This document shows positions 45,064 to 55,238 of a stretch of DNA of 64,000 bases, in pieces (position 1 is the first letter of the stretch; the number at the start of each line of letters is the position of its first letter). The notes beneath the pieces were generated by a model, which saw only the letters and a list, made by a program, of their open reading frames with translations, did no database searches and was not told the origin of the DNA. Position numbers and translations under genes: made by a program. Source of the DNA: Cytophagaceae bacterium (GTDB lineage: Bacteria; Bacteroidota; Bacteroidia; Cytophagales; Spirosomataceae); assembly GCA_027491315.1 (NCBI GenBank), contig JAIXWL010000012.1:62001-126000 (forward strand), written 5' to 3'.

Positions 45064-46467
45064 ATGCTGGATCCAAACTATGATGAAAACAAAGAAGATT
45101 TGCAATCTTCTGTTCAGCGTTTCGAAAAAATGATTTATCAGCATGAAAATTCATTTTTTGATGTAGAGACTTTAGAACAAATTGCCGAGCACTATTTTCT
45201 TCAAGCTAAATTTGAAGAGGCTTTAAAAGCTTGTGATTTAGGATTGACGCATTTCCCATATACCCTCGAATTAATTTCCTTGAAAGCGCAGATTTTAGGC
45301 GACATGCAAAAGCCGGAAGAAGGCATGGAATTGATTGAGAATGCTATTTTACTTTTCCCTACTGATTTAGAAATCATGTTGGTTAAAGGCTCTTTGTTGA
45401 GCCAAATGCAGCAACATGAGGCAGCTGTAGAAGTATTTTTAGTGGCCTTAGAATTAGCTGAAGAAAAAGACGAAGTCTATTTCCGCTTAGGATTAACCTA
45501 TCATGCTTGGTCCAAACCTCGAGAGGCGGTAGATATGTTCAAAAAGGCATTGGAGGTAAATCCTGAGAATGAAAATGCCTTGGTTGAACTAGCTAATTCT
45601 TTAGACGATATTGGAAAAATCGAAGAAAGTATCCCCTATTACAAACAATTCATTGATGAGGATCCATTTTCGTATACGGCCTGGTACAATTTAGGAATTG
45701 CTTATTCTAAGCTCAAGCAATATGAAAAAGCGATTGATTCATATGAGTATTCACTAGCCATTGAGCCTACGTTTGGATCATCTTTGTTCAACTTGGGAAA
45801 TACCCATATGAACCTTCAAGATTATGTATTGGCGGAGGAAAATTACCGTCAGTGTCTCAAATACGATGAACCCAATCCCGAATTATATTGCTGTTTAGGA
45901 GCAAGTCTAGAAAGGCAAAAGAAATTTAATGAGGCTATTGAATATTATAAAGAGGCTGTTAAAATAGACCCTTTGTGGGATGAAGGATATTATGGCTTGG
46001 CAGTATGTTTAACAGAATTAGACAAATGGTTCGAGGCCCTTCATTTTCTAAAAAAATCCCTCAAACTAAATGAAACGAATCCACTTTATTGGACTGGATT
46101 AGCCGATGTAGAAGCCTATTTAGGCAATACTCTTTCTGCGGATGAGGCCTATCAAAAATCCATAGAACTCGATTCATTTTTTGCTCCTACGTGGATTAAA
46201 TGGGCTCAATTGCATTTTGAATTAGAAGATTATGAAAAATCGGCGGATATCATGTTATCTGCCATTGATGAATTACCCGAAGAAGCAGAATTATATTACA
46301 GATCTGCCGTTTATCTTATTAAAGCAGGCCAATTTAAAGATGCCTTTCACTTTTTAGAATCTGGATTACTTTTGGATTATGACAAGCATGAAGTCATTTT
46401 TGAGTTTTTCCCCAATTTAGAAACACAAAAGGCCATATTTAAGTTAATTCAACAATATAAGAAATAA
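45064..46467 (+). CDS. Tetratricopeptide repeat protein
   Basis: Multiple TPRs: AWYNLGIAYSKLKQYEKAIDSYEYSLAIEPT, LYCCLGASLERQKKFNEAIEYYKEAVKIDP. Confidence 0.92.
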   Translation: MLDPNYDENKEDLQSSVQRFEKMIYQHENSFFDVETLEQIAEHYFLQAKFEEALKACDLGLTHFPYTLELISLKAQILGDMQKPEEGMELIENAILLFPTDLEIMLVKGSLLSQMQQHEAAVEVFLVALELAEEKDEVYFRLGLTYHAWSKPREAVDMFKKALEVNPENENALVELANSLDDIGKIEESIPYYKQFIDEDPFSYTAWYNLGIAYSKLKQYEKAIDSYEYSLAIEPTFGSSLFNLGNTHMNLQDYVLAEENYRQCLKYDEPNPELYCCLGASLERQKKFNEAIEYYKEAVKIDPLWDEGYYGLAVCLTELDKWFEALHFLKKSLKLNETNPLYWTGLADVEAYLGNTLSADEAYQKSIELDSFFAPTWIKWAQLHFELEDYEKSADIMLSAIDELPEEAELYYRSAVYLIKAGQFKDAFHFLESGLLLDYDKHEVIFEFFPNLETQKAIFKLIQQYKK

Positions 46468-46566
46468 CCTTACATGTAGTTTAAAAACCATTGGTAACTA
46501 ATTGCTAGAAATTTCCTTTGATTTTCAGCATTTTCAAGTCGAATTATTCCCCAACCCTAATTTTTT

Positions 46567-49422
46567 ATGAAAAAAACAATCCTCATTGCACTATTGTTTG
46601 TTACTGGAATCAGTGGCATTCAAGCTCAACAAAAATCAAAAACAAGTGGAGTTAGCCCAAAAACAAGTAACTCTGCGACAAAAACAAGTACATTAAGTAT
46701 TCCGGAAAAAATCACTTCTGCGGAGGGAATTACGGAGTATCGTTTAGGAAATGGTTTAAAAGTTTTATTATTTCCTGACCCATCCAAGCAAACCATTACG
46801 GTAAACATCACGTATTTAGTTGGTTCTCGCCATGAAGGCTATGGTGAAACAGGAATGTCTCACCTATTGGAACATATGGTGTTTAAAGGAACTAAAGAGA
46901 AACATAAAGATGTAGCCAAAGAGATTACTGATCATGGTGCTCAGTTTAATGGAACTACCTGGTTAGATCGTACAAATTACTTCGAGACATTTGCGGCTAC
47001 AGATGAAAACCTGGACTGGGCCTTGGATATGGAGGCAGACCGTATGATTAACTCAAGAATTGCTAAAAGTGAGTTAGAAACCGAAATGACTGTGGTTCGT
47101 AATGAGTTTGAAATGGGAGAAAATGACCCAAGCTCAGTATTAAGTGATCGAATTGTATCAACGGCTTTTTTATGGCATAATTATGGTAATTCAACCATTG
47201 GAGCACGATCAGATATTGAAAAAGTGCCAATTGAGAATTTACAAGCCTATTATAAGAAATATTACCAACCAGATAATGCGGTATTATTAGTGGCTGGTAA
47301 ATTTGATCCTGTTAAAACTTTGAATTTAATAAATCAAAAATTTGGTGTCATCCCTAAACCAGAAAGAGTTTTAACCAAAACATTCACGGCAGAACCAACT
47401 CAAGATGGAGAGCGTCATGTTACCCTTCGTCGAGTAGGAGATGTACAAGCTGTGGGTGTTGCTTACCATATTCCCTCTGGCTTACATCCTGATTACATTG
47501 CTTGCGATGTCTTTGCCGACTTATTAACTGATGCGCCATCAGGCCGATTGTACAAGGCATTGATCGATACGAAAAAGGCTGCTTCTCAATATGGTTATAG
47601 CTTCCAATTAAAAGAACCTGGTTTGGTGTATTTTGGGGCTGAAGTACCGAAGGAAAAATCAGCTGATTCTGTTCGTAATATCATTTTAGAGACTATTGAG
47701 CAATTTGCCAAAACTCCTCCTACCCAAGCAGATGTGGATCGAATCAAGATGAAAAACATCAAAAACGTAGAGTTATTATTAAATAATGCGCAGCGTGTCG
47801 GTGTAGGTTTATCGGAATACATCGCCCAAGGTGATTGGCGTTTATTATTTCACACGAGAAACTTAATTGAAAAAGTTACTGCAGAAGATGTTCAGCGAGT
47901 AGCACAAAAATACTTTAAGGCATCTAATCGTACTTCAGGAATCTTCTATCCAACAGAAAAGCCCGATCGTGCTGAAATCCCTGAGGCAAAAGAAGCTGAG
48001 GAAATACTTAAAGATTTCAAAGGAAGAGCAGCCGTTGCTGAAGGTGAGGCATTTGATCCATCTCCAAGCAATATTGATTCAAGAACTAAAAAAGAGACGA
48101 TTGGATCTGTTAAGGTGGCATTATTGGCTAAGAAAACGAGAGGTAGCTCCGTTTATGCTCGTATGACTTTGAGATTTGGTGATGAGAAATCACTTTTAGG
48201 AACTTCAACTGCTGCTGATTTAGCGGCTGATATGTTGACCAAGGGAACTGCGAAACATACTCGTCAACAATTTCAAGATGAATTGGACAAATTAAAGGCA
48301 AGGGTTTCTATTAGTGGAAGTGCTACTCAAGCTAACGTATCCATTGAAACTACTCGTGAAAATTTAGTTCCTGCACTTAAATTAGTAGCTGAAGCATTAA
48401 AAACCCCAGTCTTCCCAGCAGAAGAATTTGAGAAATTAAAACAAGAAAATTTAACTCAAATAGATGCTCAAAAAAGTGATCCACAAGCCAAAGCTATTGA
48501 GGCTTTAAATCAAGTTAGAACAGGACATTACGCGAAAAATGATGTTCGTTACAGCCCAACCTTAGCTGAACAAACGGCTCTTTATAGCGCTGCCAAATTA
48601 GAAGATGCCGTATCGTTCTATAAAAACTTTTACGGAGCTAGTTCAGCTACATTTTCAGCAGTAGGAGATTTTGATGAAAACGAAGTAAAAGAACTCATTA
48701 AAACAGAATTTTCTAATTGGAAATCACCTAAACCTTACACTAGAATTCCTGAAATTGTAGCAGATGTAAAACCGGTGATTAAATCCATTGAAACTCCAGA
48801 TAAAGCGAATGCCTTTTTCGTGGCTTATCAACCTTTAAAAATTTCAGATACAGACCCAGATTATGCGGCAATGGAAATCAGTAATTACATTTTGGGAGGA
48901 AGTCCAGGATTAGCCAATCGTTTAATGGGAAGAATTCGTCAAAAGGAAGGATTATCCTATGGTGTGGGTTCTCAGTTTAGTGCCCATCCGATAGACAAAG
49001 CTGGTAGTTTCCTGACTTATGCCATTTATGCTCCTGAGAATTTAGCCAAATTAGAAGCTGCATTTAAAGAGGAGATTGAAAAAGTATTAAAAGACGGATA
49101 CACAGAAAAGGAAATTGAGGAAGCAAAAAAATCTTGGCTACAGGCTAGACAAGTGGCTCGTTCTCAAGACAATTCTCTAAGTGGTACATTGAACAGCAAT
49201 TTATATTTAAATCGTAGTTTGAAATTCTCGGAGGAGTTGGATAAAAAAGTCAATGCTTTAACCTCTGACCAAATTTTACAAGCCACTCGTAAGACTTTGG
49301 ATTTGCTTAAAATGTCTTTAATCAAAGCGGGAGATTACGAAGGGGCAGCCAAGAAAAAAGCTGCCAAAGCTGAAAATGCACCTAACAACACTGGTGCAGT
49401 AGGCGGCGCTCCTAAGCCCTAG
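46567..49422 (+). CDS. M16 family peptidase (two-domain, secreted)
   Basis: Signal peptide, MSHLLEHMVFKGTKEKH (HxxEH), TDHGAQFNGTTWLDRTNYFETF, ETEMTVVRNEFEMGEN; second M16 domain. Confidence 0.95.
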   Translation: MKKTILIALLFVTGISGIQAQQKSKTSGVSPKTSNSATKTSTLSIPEKITSAEGITEYRLGNGLKVLLFPDPSKQTITVNITYLVGSRHEGYGETGMSHLLEHMVFKGTKEKHKDVAKEITDHGAQFNGTTWLDRTNYFETFAATDENLDWALDMEADRMINSRIAKSELETEMTVVRNEFEMGENDPSSVLSDRIVSTAFLWHNYGNSTIGARSDIEKVPIENLQAYYKKYYQPDNAVLLVAGKFDPVKTLNLINQKFGVIPKPERVLTKTFTAEPTQDGERHVTLRRVGDVQAVGVAYHIPSGLHPDYIACDVFADLLTDAPSGRLYKALIDTKKAASQYGYSFQLKEPGLVYFGAEVPKEKSADSVRNIILETIEQFAKTPPTQADVDRIKMKNIKNVELLLNNAQRVGVGLSEYIAQGDWRLLFHTRNLIEKVTAEDVQRVAQKYFKASNRTSGIFYPTEKPDRAEIPEAKEAEEILKDFKGRAAVAEGEAFDPSPSNIDSRTKKETIGSVKVALLAKKTRGSSVYARMTLRFGDEKSLLGTSTAADLAADMLTKGTAKHTRQQFQDELDKLKARVSISGSATQANVSIETTRENLVPALKLVAEALKTPVFPAEEFEKLKQENLTQIDAQKSDPQAKAIEALNQVRTGHYAKNDVRYSPTLAEQTALYSAAKLEDAVSFYKNFYGASSATFSAVGDFDENEVKELIKTEFSNWKSPKPYTRIPEIVADVKPVIKSIETPDKANAFFVAYQPLKISDTDPDYAAMEISNYILGGSPGLANRLMGRIRQKEGLSYGVGSQFSAHPIDKAGSFLTYAIYAPENLAKLEAAFKEEIEKVLKDGYTEKEIEEAKKSWLQARQVARSQDNSLSGTLNSNLYLNRSLKFSEELDKKVNALTSDQILQATRKTLDLLKMSLIKAGDYEGAAKKKAAKAENAPNNTGAVGGAPKP

Positions 49423-49568
49423 CAGGCCCAGTCCCATAGCCCTAGCACTGCTAGGGCTATAAAAAAGCTCAAGCAGTGCTTGAGCTCTAAAAAAAAAGCC
49501 CTAGCACTGCTAGGGCTATAAAAAGAAAGCTCAAGCAATGCTTGAGCTCTAAAAAAAAAGTCCTAGCA
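49415..49568. repeat. Alternating palindrome array (A0 half, A1, B1, A2, B2, A3 half)
   Basis: A = AGCCCTAGCA-c-TGCTAGGGCT (49438-49458, 49497-49517); B = AGCTCAAGCA-n-TGCTTGAGCT (49466-49486, 49528-49548); half-copies at 49415-49424 and 49559-49568. Confidence 0.95.
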
Positions 49569-49976
49569 GAACTCCTCAAAAACACCTTCTAAGTGCGCTG
49601 AAATCAATTCAGCAGAACGACCTTCAATGTGATGACGCTCCACAAAGTGAACCAATTCACCATCTTTGAATAAGGCGATTGAAGGAGAAGATGGAGGATA
49701 TGGCAAAGTATATTCTCTTGCTTTCTGTGTAGCTTCTTGATCTACCCCAGCAAAAACAGTTACTAATGTATCTGGTTTTTTACTAGATGCTGCTACTGCC
49801 TCTTTTACACCTGGACGAGCGGTACGAGCAGAACAACCGCAAACCGAATTAATAAACAATAAGGTTGTACCTGGTTTAGCCAATACTTCTTCTACTTCAG
49901 AGGCTTGCTTCAACTCTTGAAATCCACCTTCTACGATATCCATCCTCATAGGATGTACTAAATGTTCTGGATACAT
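49563..49976 (-). CDS. BrxA/BrxB family bacilliredoxin
   Basis: MYPEHLVHPMRMDIVEGGFQEL...LLFINSVCGCSARTARPGVKEA...FAGVDQEATQKAREY. Confidence 0.92.
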   Translation of the reverse strand: MYPEHLVHPMRMDIVEGGFQELKQASEVEEVLAKPGTTLLFINSVCGCSARTARPGVKEAVAASSKKPDTLVTVFAGVDQEATQKAREYTLPYPPSSPSIALFKDGELVHFVERHHIEGRSAELISAHLEGVFEEFC

Positions 49977-50010
49977 ATTAATTCTATTTAAATTTAAATG
50001 GGTTAATCAA

Positions 50011-50349
50011 TTACATAAAGCCAAGTTCTAATTTGGCTACTTCTGACATCATATCTTGAGAATATGGAGGATCAAAAGTTAATTCTACGGATACTTCGGC
50101 TACTCCTTCAATTTCCCGAATGGCTTTTTCAATATCAACGGGAATACTTTCAGCTGATGGACAAGATGGAGAGGTTAAAGTCATCAGTACATAGACATTA
50201 TTTACTGGGAATATTTTGATTTCATATATTAATCCCAATTCATATACATCCACGGGAATTTCTGGATCGTATACTGTTTTAATGGCCTTAACAACCTTTT
50301 CCTTTAAATCTGCCTCAGTTAGCACTGAACTTGGTGTCGTGTTTTCCAT
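50011..50349 (-). CDS. SUF-associated DUF59/MIP18 family Fe-S assembly protein (SufT-like)
   Basis: VVKAIKTVYDPEIPVDVYELGLIYEI...MTLTSPSCPSAESIP...VELTFDPPYSQDMMSE. Confidence 0.93.
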   Translation of the reverse strand: MENTTPSSVLTEADLKEKVVKAIKTVYDPEIPVDVYELGLIYEIKIFPVNNVYVLMTLTSPSCPSAESIPVDIEKAIREIEGVAEVSVELTFDPPYSQDMMSEVAKLELGFM

Positions 50350-50352
50350 ATC

Positions 50353-50778
50353 TTAAGCTTTTGAAGAATAGGCAAGTGCATAATTTTTCATTTGTTTCAC
50401 CATAGATAATAATCCATTGGATCTTGTCTGAGCTAAATGCTGACTCATTCCTATACGGTCAATGAAGTACAAGTCGGCCTGCATAATTTCAGAGGGAGAA
50501 TGTCCAGAGAGAACTCGTATGAGCATACTAATTAATCCCTTAACAATAACCGCCTCAGAATCTGCTTGAAAAATCAATTTTCCATCTTCCATGAAAGCAT
50601 GAAGCCATACTCTGCTTTGACATCCTTTGATGACATTTTCCTCCGTCTTATACTCATCTGACATACCTGGTAATTTCTTACCTAAATCAATCAAATATTC
50701 ATATTTGTCAGCCCAGTCTTCAAAAAGGCCAAATTCTTCAATCAATTCGTCTTGTGTATCGTTTATACTAGATGCCAT
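50353..50778 (-). CDS. sufE: SufE family protein
   Basis: WADKYEYLIDLGKKLPGM...NVIKGCQSRVWLHA...GLISMLIRVLSGHSPSEI. Confidence 0.93.
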   Translation of the reverse strand: MASSINDTQDELIEEFGLFEDWADKYEYLIDLGKKLPGMSDEYKTEENVIKGCQSRVWLHAFMEDGKLIFQADSEAVIVKGLISMLIRVLSGHSPSEIMQADLYFIDRIGMSQHLAQTRSNGLLSMVKQMKNYALAYSSKA

Positions 50779-50779
50779 A

Positions 50780-52000
50780 TTATAATAACATTGTTATGAC
50801 TCGTTTCAAACATGTAACAAATCGATCAATTTCCTCCTTGGTATTGTAGAACGAGAATGAGGCTCTACAAGTTCCCGGTATATTAAATCGCTGCATCAAG
50901 GGTTGCGCACAATGATGACCTGTTCGAATGGCAATACCAAATTTGTCTAATAAAACCCCAATATCTTGAGGATGAGTACCTTCAATAAGGAAACTAATTA
51001 CTGCAATTTTATTGGGCGCTGTTCCAATGATTTTTAAACCATCAATTTGACTTAATTGTTCTGTGGCATAGCGTAATAATTCATTTTCTTGTGCTTCTAC
51101 CCAACCTTTTTCAAGTGAATTTAAATAATCAAAAGAGGCTGCGAAGGCTATAACATCTGCAATATTAGGTGTTCCAGCTTCAAATTTATAAGGCAATTCA
51201 TTGTAGGTGGTTCCAGAGAAACTAACTTCCTTGATCATTTCTCCTCCACCTTGATAAGGAGGCATGGCCTCTAAAAGCTCACGTTTACCATAAAGTACCC
51301 CAACCCCAGTAGGTCCAAATAATTTATGTGCAGAAAAAACGAAAAAGTCCATACCAAAACGCTGGACATCCATTTCCATGTGAGCCACTGATTGAGCTCC
51401 ATCAATTAATATTTTAGCACCATGAGCATGTGCTAAATCAATCATTTCTTGAATTGGATTAATGGTGCCAATGGCATTTGAAACATGATTGACAGCCACT
51501 AATTTAACTGAGTGATCCTTCAAAAGCTGGCGATAAGCTTCTAAATCTAACACGCCCGAGTCTAGGACAGGAATTACCAGTACTTCTGCTCCTTTTTCTT
51601 GGGCAATCATTTGCCAAGGAACGATATTCGAATGATGCTCTAAATTGGAAACTAAAATTTTGTCCCCCTCCTGAAAATTTGCCCTCCCAAAAGTTTGGGC
51701 AACTAAATTAATCCCGGCTGTAGTTCCCGAAGTAAAAATAATTTGATCTGAAGAAGCTGCATTCAAAAAGGATTGAATCTTCTTACGTGTCAATTCATAA
51801 GCAGCAGTCGCCCTTTCAGCTAAGGCATGAATACCACGATGAATATTGGCATTATCCTGGGTATAGTAGTGATTCAGAGCCTCCAGCACAGCTTTTGGTT
51901 TTTGAGTCGTAGCCGCGTTATCGAAATAGATCAATGGAGAACCATTGACTTGTTGGTCTAAAACAGGGAAATCTAAACGAATTTGCTCCAAGTTGGTCAT
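50780..52000 (-). CDS. sufS: Cysteine desulfurase SufS
   Basis: YFDNAATTQKPKAVLEAL, NIHRGIHALAERATAAYE, HHSNIVPWQMIAQ, SAHKLFGPTGVGVLYG, IAIRTGHHCAQPLM. Confidence 0.96.
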   Translation of the reverse strand: MTNLEQIRLDFPVLDQQVNGSPLIYFDNAATTQKPKAVLEALNHYYTQDNANIHRGIHALAERATAAYELTRKKIQSFLNAASSDQIIFTSGTTAGINLVAQTFGRANFQEGDKILVSNLEHHSNIVPWQMIAQEKGAEVLVIPVLDSGVLDLEAYRQLLKDHSVKLVAVNHVSNAIGTINPIQEMIDLAHAHGAKILIDGAQSVAHMEMDVQRFGMDFFVFSAHKLFGPTGVGVLYGKRELLEAMPPYQGGGEMIKEVSFSGTTYNELPYKFEAGTPNIADVIAFAASFDYLNSLEKGWVEAQENELLRYATEQLSQIDGLKIIGTAPNKIAVISFLIEGTHPQDIGVLLDKFGIAIRTGHHCAQPLMQRFNIPGTCRASFSFYNTKEEIDRFVTCLKRVITMLL

Positions 52001-52004
52001 GATT

Positions 52005-53279
52005 CTAATTTGACAAATCGACAGACTGTTGAATTTTGGACACTATCTTTTCAGTTAGTAGTTCTCTCATTTCTGTATGTTCTACTTTATTGATTACCTC
52101 TTGGACAAAAGCCAATAACAATAAAGTTCTGGCGGCAGGTAATGAAATACCACGGGAACGCATGTAAAACAACGCTTCCTCATTTAGCTGGCCAGTGGTA
52201 GTTCCATGAGAACATTTCACATCATCTGCCCAAATTTCTAATTGGGGCTTAGTGTTCATGGTTGCCCTTGTAGAGGCAAGCACATTACGACAAGACTGAA
52301 AAGCATTGGTTTTTTGTGCATCTTGGCGAACAAAAATCTTACCATTAAAAACGCCTGTGGCATTTCCCATCAAAACCCCTTTGTATAACTCATTGGATTC
52401 TGAATGCGGCATACGGTGATCTACGACGGTATGAGAATCCATTAATTGGTTCTCCCCCGGAACATATAAACCGTTCAAATTCGAGACCACTTGTGGTCCC
52501 TCTATATAAAAGTGTAAATTATTACGAATCAAAGAAGCATTTAATGAAAAAGTAAATGTATCGACCTGACTACCCTCTGCTTGATAAATAAAAGTATGAT
52601 CTACATGGCTTACACCAGTTTGAAAATCTTGCTCTTTTAAATAGGTAAATTGGGCCCCTTTTTCAACAAAAATTTCTTGTACAAAATTGGATAAAATATC
52701 ACCTGAACCCGTAGAAGATTGTTGCTCTATGAAAGTAGCCTTTGCCCCTTCTTCCAAATAAATTAACCACCTAGCTTGTACGGCGGATGCGTTTTCTGAA
52801 GCAGCAACTTGATATTGGTGAAGAATTGCCTTAGTAACTTCTGTATCCTTCTTAATCCATAACACCATGTGTTGGGGATTAAGGGCCACATTTAAATCAA
52901 ACAATGAATTTTGCTCCAATAATGGGTTTTTCTTGGACCAAGTTGATTCGAATTGAGGGCATTTTTGAAGGAATTCTTCAAAACTTAATAGGGCAAAACC
53001 TTCCTGAATTCTTGATTTATCCCAAGATACATAGCCATTGGATGTTTGTACAACAAAATCAGCCCAATCTAGCGAAGAAGATAAGGTAAAATTAGCCTTT
53101 GGAGACCAATTTCGAGCTATACCATTAAAGTCCTTCAAGGATGTGTATTTCCACTCCTCCCATTTGGAAGTAGGAAATCCTTTCGAAATGAACTCTTGTA
53201 AAGCTTTACCTTGTACCGATTCAAGACCTAGATTTTGAGCAATCTCTTGTAATGAATTATTTAACTCAGCTGTTAACAT
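52005..53279 (-). CDS. sufD: Fe-S cluster assembly protein SufD
   Basis: KWEEWKYTSLKDF, LIRNNLHFYIEGPQVVSNLNGLYVPGENQLMDSHTVVDH, VKCSHGTTTGQLNEEALFYMRSRGI. Confidence 0.95.
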   Translation of the reverse strand: MLTAELNNSLQEIAQNLGLESVQGKALQEFISKGFPTSKWEEWKYTSLKDFNGIARNWSPKANFTLSSSLDWADFVVQTSNGYVSWDKSRIQEGFALLSFEEFLQKCPQFESTWSKKNPLLEQNSLFDLNVALNPQHMVLWIKKDTEVTKAILHQYQVAASENASAVQARWLIYLEEGAKATFIEQQSSTGSGDILSNFVQEIFVEKGAQFTYLKEQDFQTGVSHVDHTFIYQAEGSQVDTFTFSLNASLIRNNLHFYIEGPQVVSNLNGLYVPGENQLMDSHTVVDHRMPHSESNELYKGVLMGNATGVFNGKIFVRQDAQKTNAFQSCRNVLASTRATMNTKPQLEIWADDVKCSHGTTTGQLNEEALFYMRSRGISLPAARTLLLLAFVQEVINKVEHTEMRELLTEKIVSKIQQSVDLSN

Positions 53280-53282
53280 ATC

Positions 53283-54035
53283 TTATTGATCTACTTCCGA
53301 TTTAATCCAATCGTAACCTCTTTCTTCTAATTCTAAAGCCAATTCTTTCGTTCCTGACTTCACGATTCTACCTTTATATAAAACATGCACATAGTCTGGA
53401 ACAATATAATCCAATAAACGTTGGTAGTGAGTAACCACAATTGTAGCGTTATCCGGGCCTTTCAATTTATTTACACCCTCTGCCACAATACGTAAGGCGT
53501 CAATATCCAATCCAGAATCTGTCTCATCCAAAATTGCTAATTTAGGATCTAGGACTGCCATTTGGAATATTTCATTACGTTTCTTCTCTCCTCCTGAGAA
53601 ACCTTCATTTAACGCTCGGCTCAAAAGTGATTGATCGATATTCACATAGGCCATTTTCTCTTTGAACATTTTTAAAAACTGCACAGCGTCCATCGGATCC
53701 TCGCCACGGTACTTACGAATTTCGTTTACGGCCGACTTAAGAAAATTGGTAGTTGAAACCCCTGGAATCTCTACAGGATATTGAAAAGCCAAGAAAATTC
53801 CTTCGGCAGCTCTTTCTTCTGGAGCCAATTCCAATAAATCTTTACCTAGAAACTGCACTGATCCGGCAGTGACTTCATAATCTTCTCTACCCGCCAAAAC
53901 GGAGGCCAAAGTAGATTTCCCCGAACCATTCGGACCCATGATGGCATGTACCTCACCAGCTTTTACTTCTAAATCTATTCCTCTTAAAATTTCTTTTTCT
54001 CCAATAGAAGCATGTAAATTTTTAATTGACAGCAT
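53283..54035 (-). CDS. sufC: Fe-S cluster assembly ATPase SufC
   Basis: AIMGPNGSGKSTLASVLAGREDYEVTAGSVQFLGKDLLELAPEERAAEGIFLAFQYPVEIPGVS, FSGGEKKRNEIFQMAVLDPKLAILDETDSGLDIDAL. Confidence 0.97.
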   Translation of the reverse strand: MLSIKNLHASIGEKEILRGIDLEVKAGEVHAIMGPNGSGKSTLASVLAGREDYEVTAGSVQFLGKDLLELAPEERAAEGIFLAFQYPVEIPGVSTTNFLKSAVNEIRKYRGEDPMDAVQFLKMFKEKMAYVNIDQSLLSRALNEGFSGGEKKRNEIFQMAVLDPKLAILDETDSGLDIDALRIVAEGVNKLKGPDNATIVVTHYQRLLDYIVPDYVHVLYKGRIVKSGTKELALELEERGYDWIKSEVDQ

Positions 54036-54180
54036 AATGTTTGTATTTGATTCTTGCTTTGAATCACAAAATTATAACCTATACCTTGGAAAAACCATAG
54101 CTTATTTAGATTCACTCTAAACAATAGCAATAATTCTCCATTTTTTTTATAATTTTGTATCAAATTCAAAATTCATCACC

Positions 54181-54507
54181 ATGATAACTATTTCAGATTT
54201 AGCAGCCGATCGTATTAAAGAGTTAAGATCTAAAGAAGGTTTAACAGAAGAATACAATATTCGCGTGGCCGTAGAGGGCGGAGGATGTTCTGGTTTAATG
54301 TATCAATTGGATTTTGCAGCTGAGCCACAAAGTACCGACATGATTTTTGAAGATAAAGGCGTGAAGGTCATGGTCGACAAGAAATCGATCCTTTACTTAG
54401 CTGGAACAGAATTGGATTTCTCGGATGGTTTAAATGGAAAAGGTTTTCAATTTAAAAATCCAAACGCATCTCGTACCTGCGGTTGCGGAGAAAGTTTTTC
54501 TATTTAA
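54181..54507 (+). CDS. HesB/IscA/SufA family A-type Fe-S carrier
   Basis: AADRIKELRSKEG...RVAVEGGGCSGLMYQLDF...GFQFKNPNASRTCGCGESFSI. Confidence 0.95.
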   Translation: MITISDLAADRIKELRSKEGLTEEYNIRVAVEGGGCSGLMYQLDFAAEPQSTDMIFEDKGVKVMVDKKSILYLAGTELDFSDGLNGKGFQFKNPNASRTCGCGESFSI

Positions 54508-54513
54508 ATACCA

Positions 54514-55125
54514 TCAAAAGCTTAGCATCGACTGGCGGCCTTCTAAAATATATGGCTGCATCAATTGATATACCCTATGAATGGGCAAACCCATCACGGT
54601 GTAGAAAGAGCCTTCTAGACGACTAATTCCCACCATTCCAATGAAATCTTGTACTCCATAAGCACCAGCTTTGTCGAGGGAAGATCCACCTTTGACATAC
54701 CAGTCAATCTCCCAATCCAATAATTCTCTAAAAGTAACTACGGCTCGATCTACTTGGGTAAAAACACCCTGTGGGCCAACCAATGAAATTCCAGTAAATA
54801 CTTCATGGTCTTTACCCGAGAGTTGCATTAACATTTCCCTAGCTTCTTGTTTATTGGCAGGTTTATTCAATATCTGATTATCGACCACCACAATGGTATC
54901 TGCTGCCAGAATTAACTGATTCGGGCACGACTCTGCTAATACCATGGCTTTCTTTTCAGCTAAAATTCCAGGCACCTCTCCTATGAGCCAGCTGGTATCA
55001 ATGGATTCATCGATATCAGCAGGTAACACGGTAAAATCAAAACCAGCCTGGGTTAAAATCTCCTTTCTTCTGGGTGAGTTCGACGCTAAAATAAGAGGAT
55101 ATTGAAGAGATAGTGTGCTTGACAT
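54514..55125 (-). CDS. Maf family nucleotide pyrophosphatase
   Basis: LILASNSPRRKEILTQAGFDFTVLPADIDE, ILAADTIVVVDNQILNKPANKQEAREML, GAYGVQDFIG. Confidence 0.95.
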   Translation of the reverse strand: MSSTLSLQYPLILASNSPRRKEILTQAGFDFTVLPADIDESIDTSWLIGEVPGILAEKKAMVLAESCPNQLILAADTIVVVDNQILNKPANKQEAREMLMQLSGKDHEVFTGISLVGPQGVFTQVDRAVVTFRELLDWEIDWYVKGGSSLDKAGAYGVQDFIGMVGISRLEGSFYTVMGLPIHRVYQLMQPYILEGRQSMLSF

Positions 55126-55238
55126 GTTTCAAAAATACATGATTTTGATTCATTCAGGCCTATTTTGAAAAAAAATATTTAAAAACATTTGTATTTAATG
55201 TAATTACATTTAATTTTGCAACATCAATTTATACTGAT

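Noticed and set aside
49436-49560. Possible CRISPR-like array of short palindromes
   Set aside because: Inter-palindrome linkers are 10-nt A-rich near-identical sequences, not unique spacers, and no cas genes are present.
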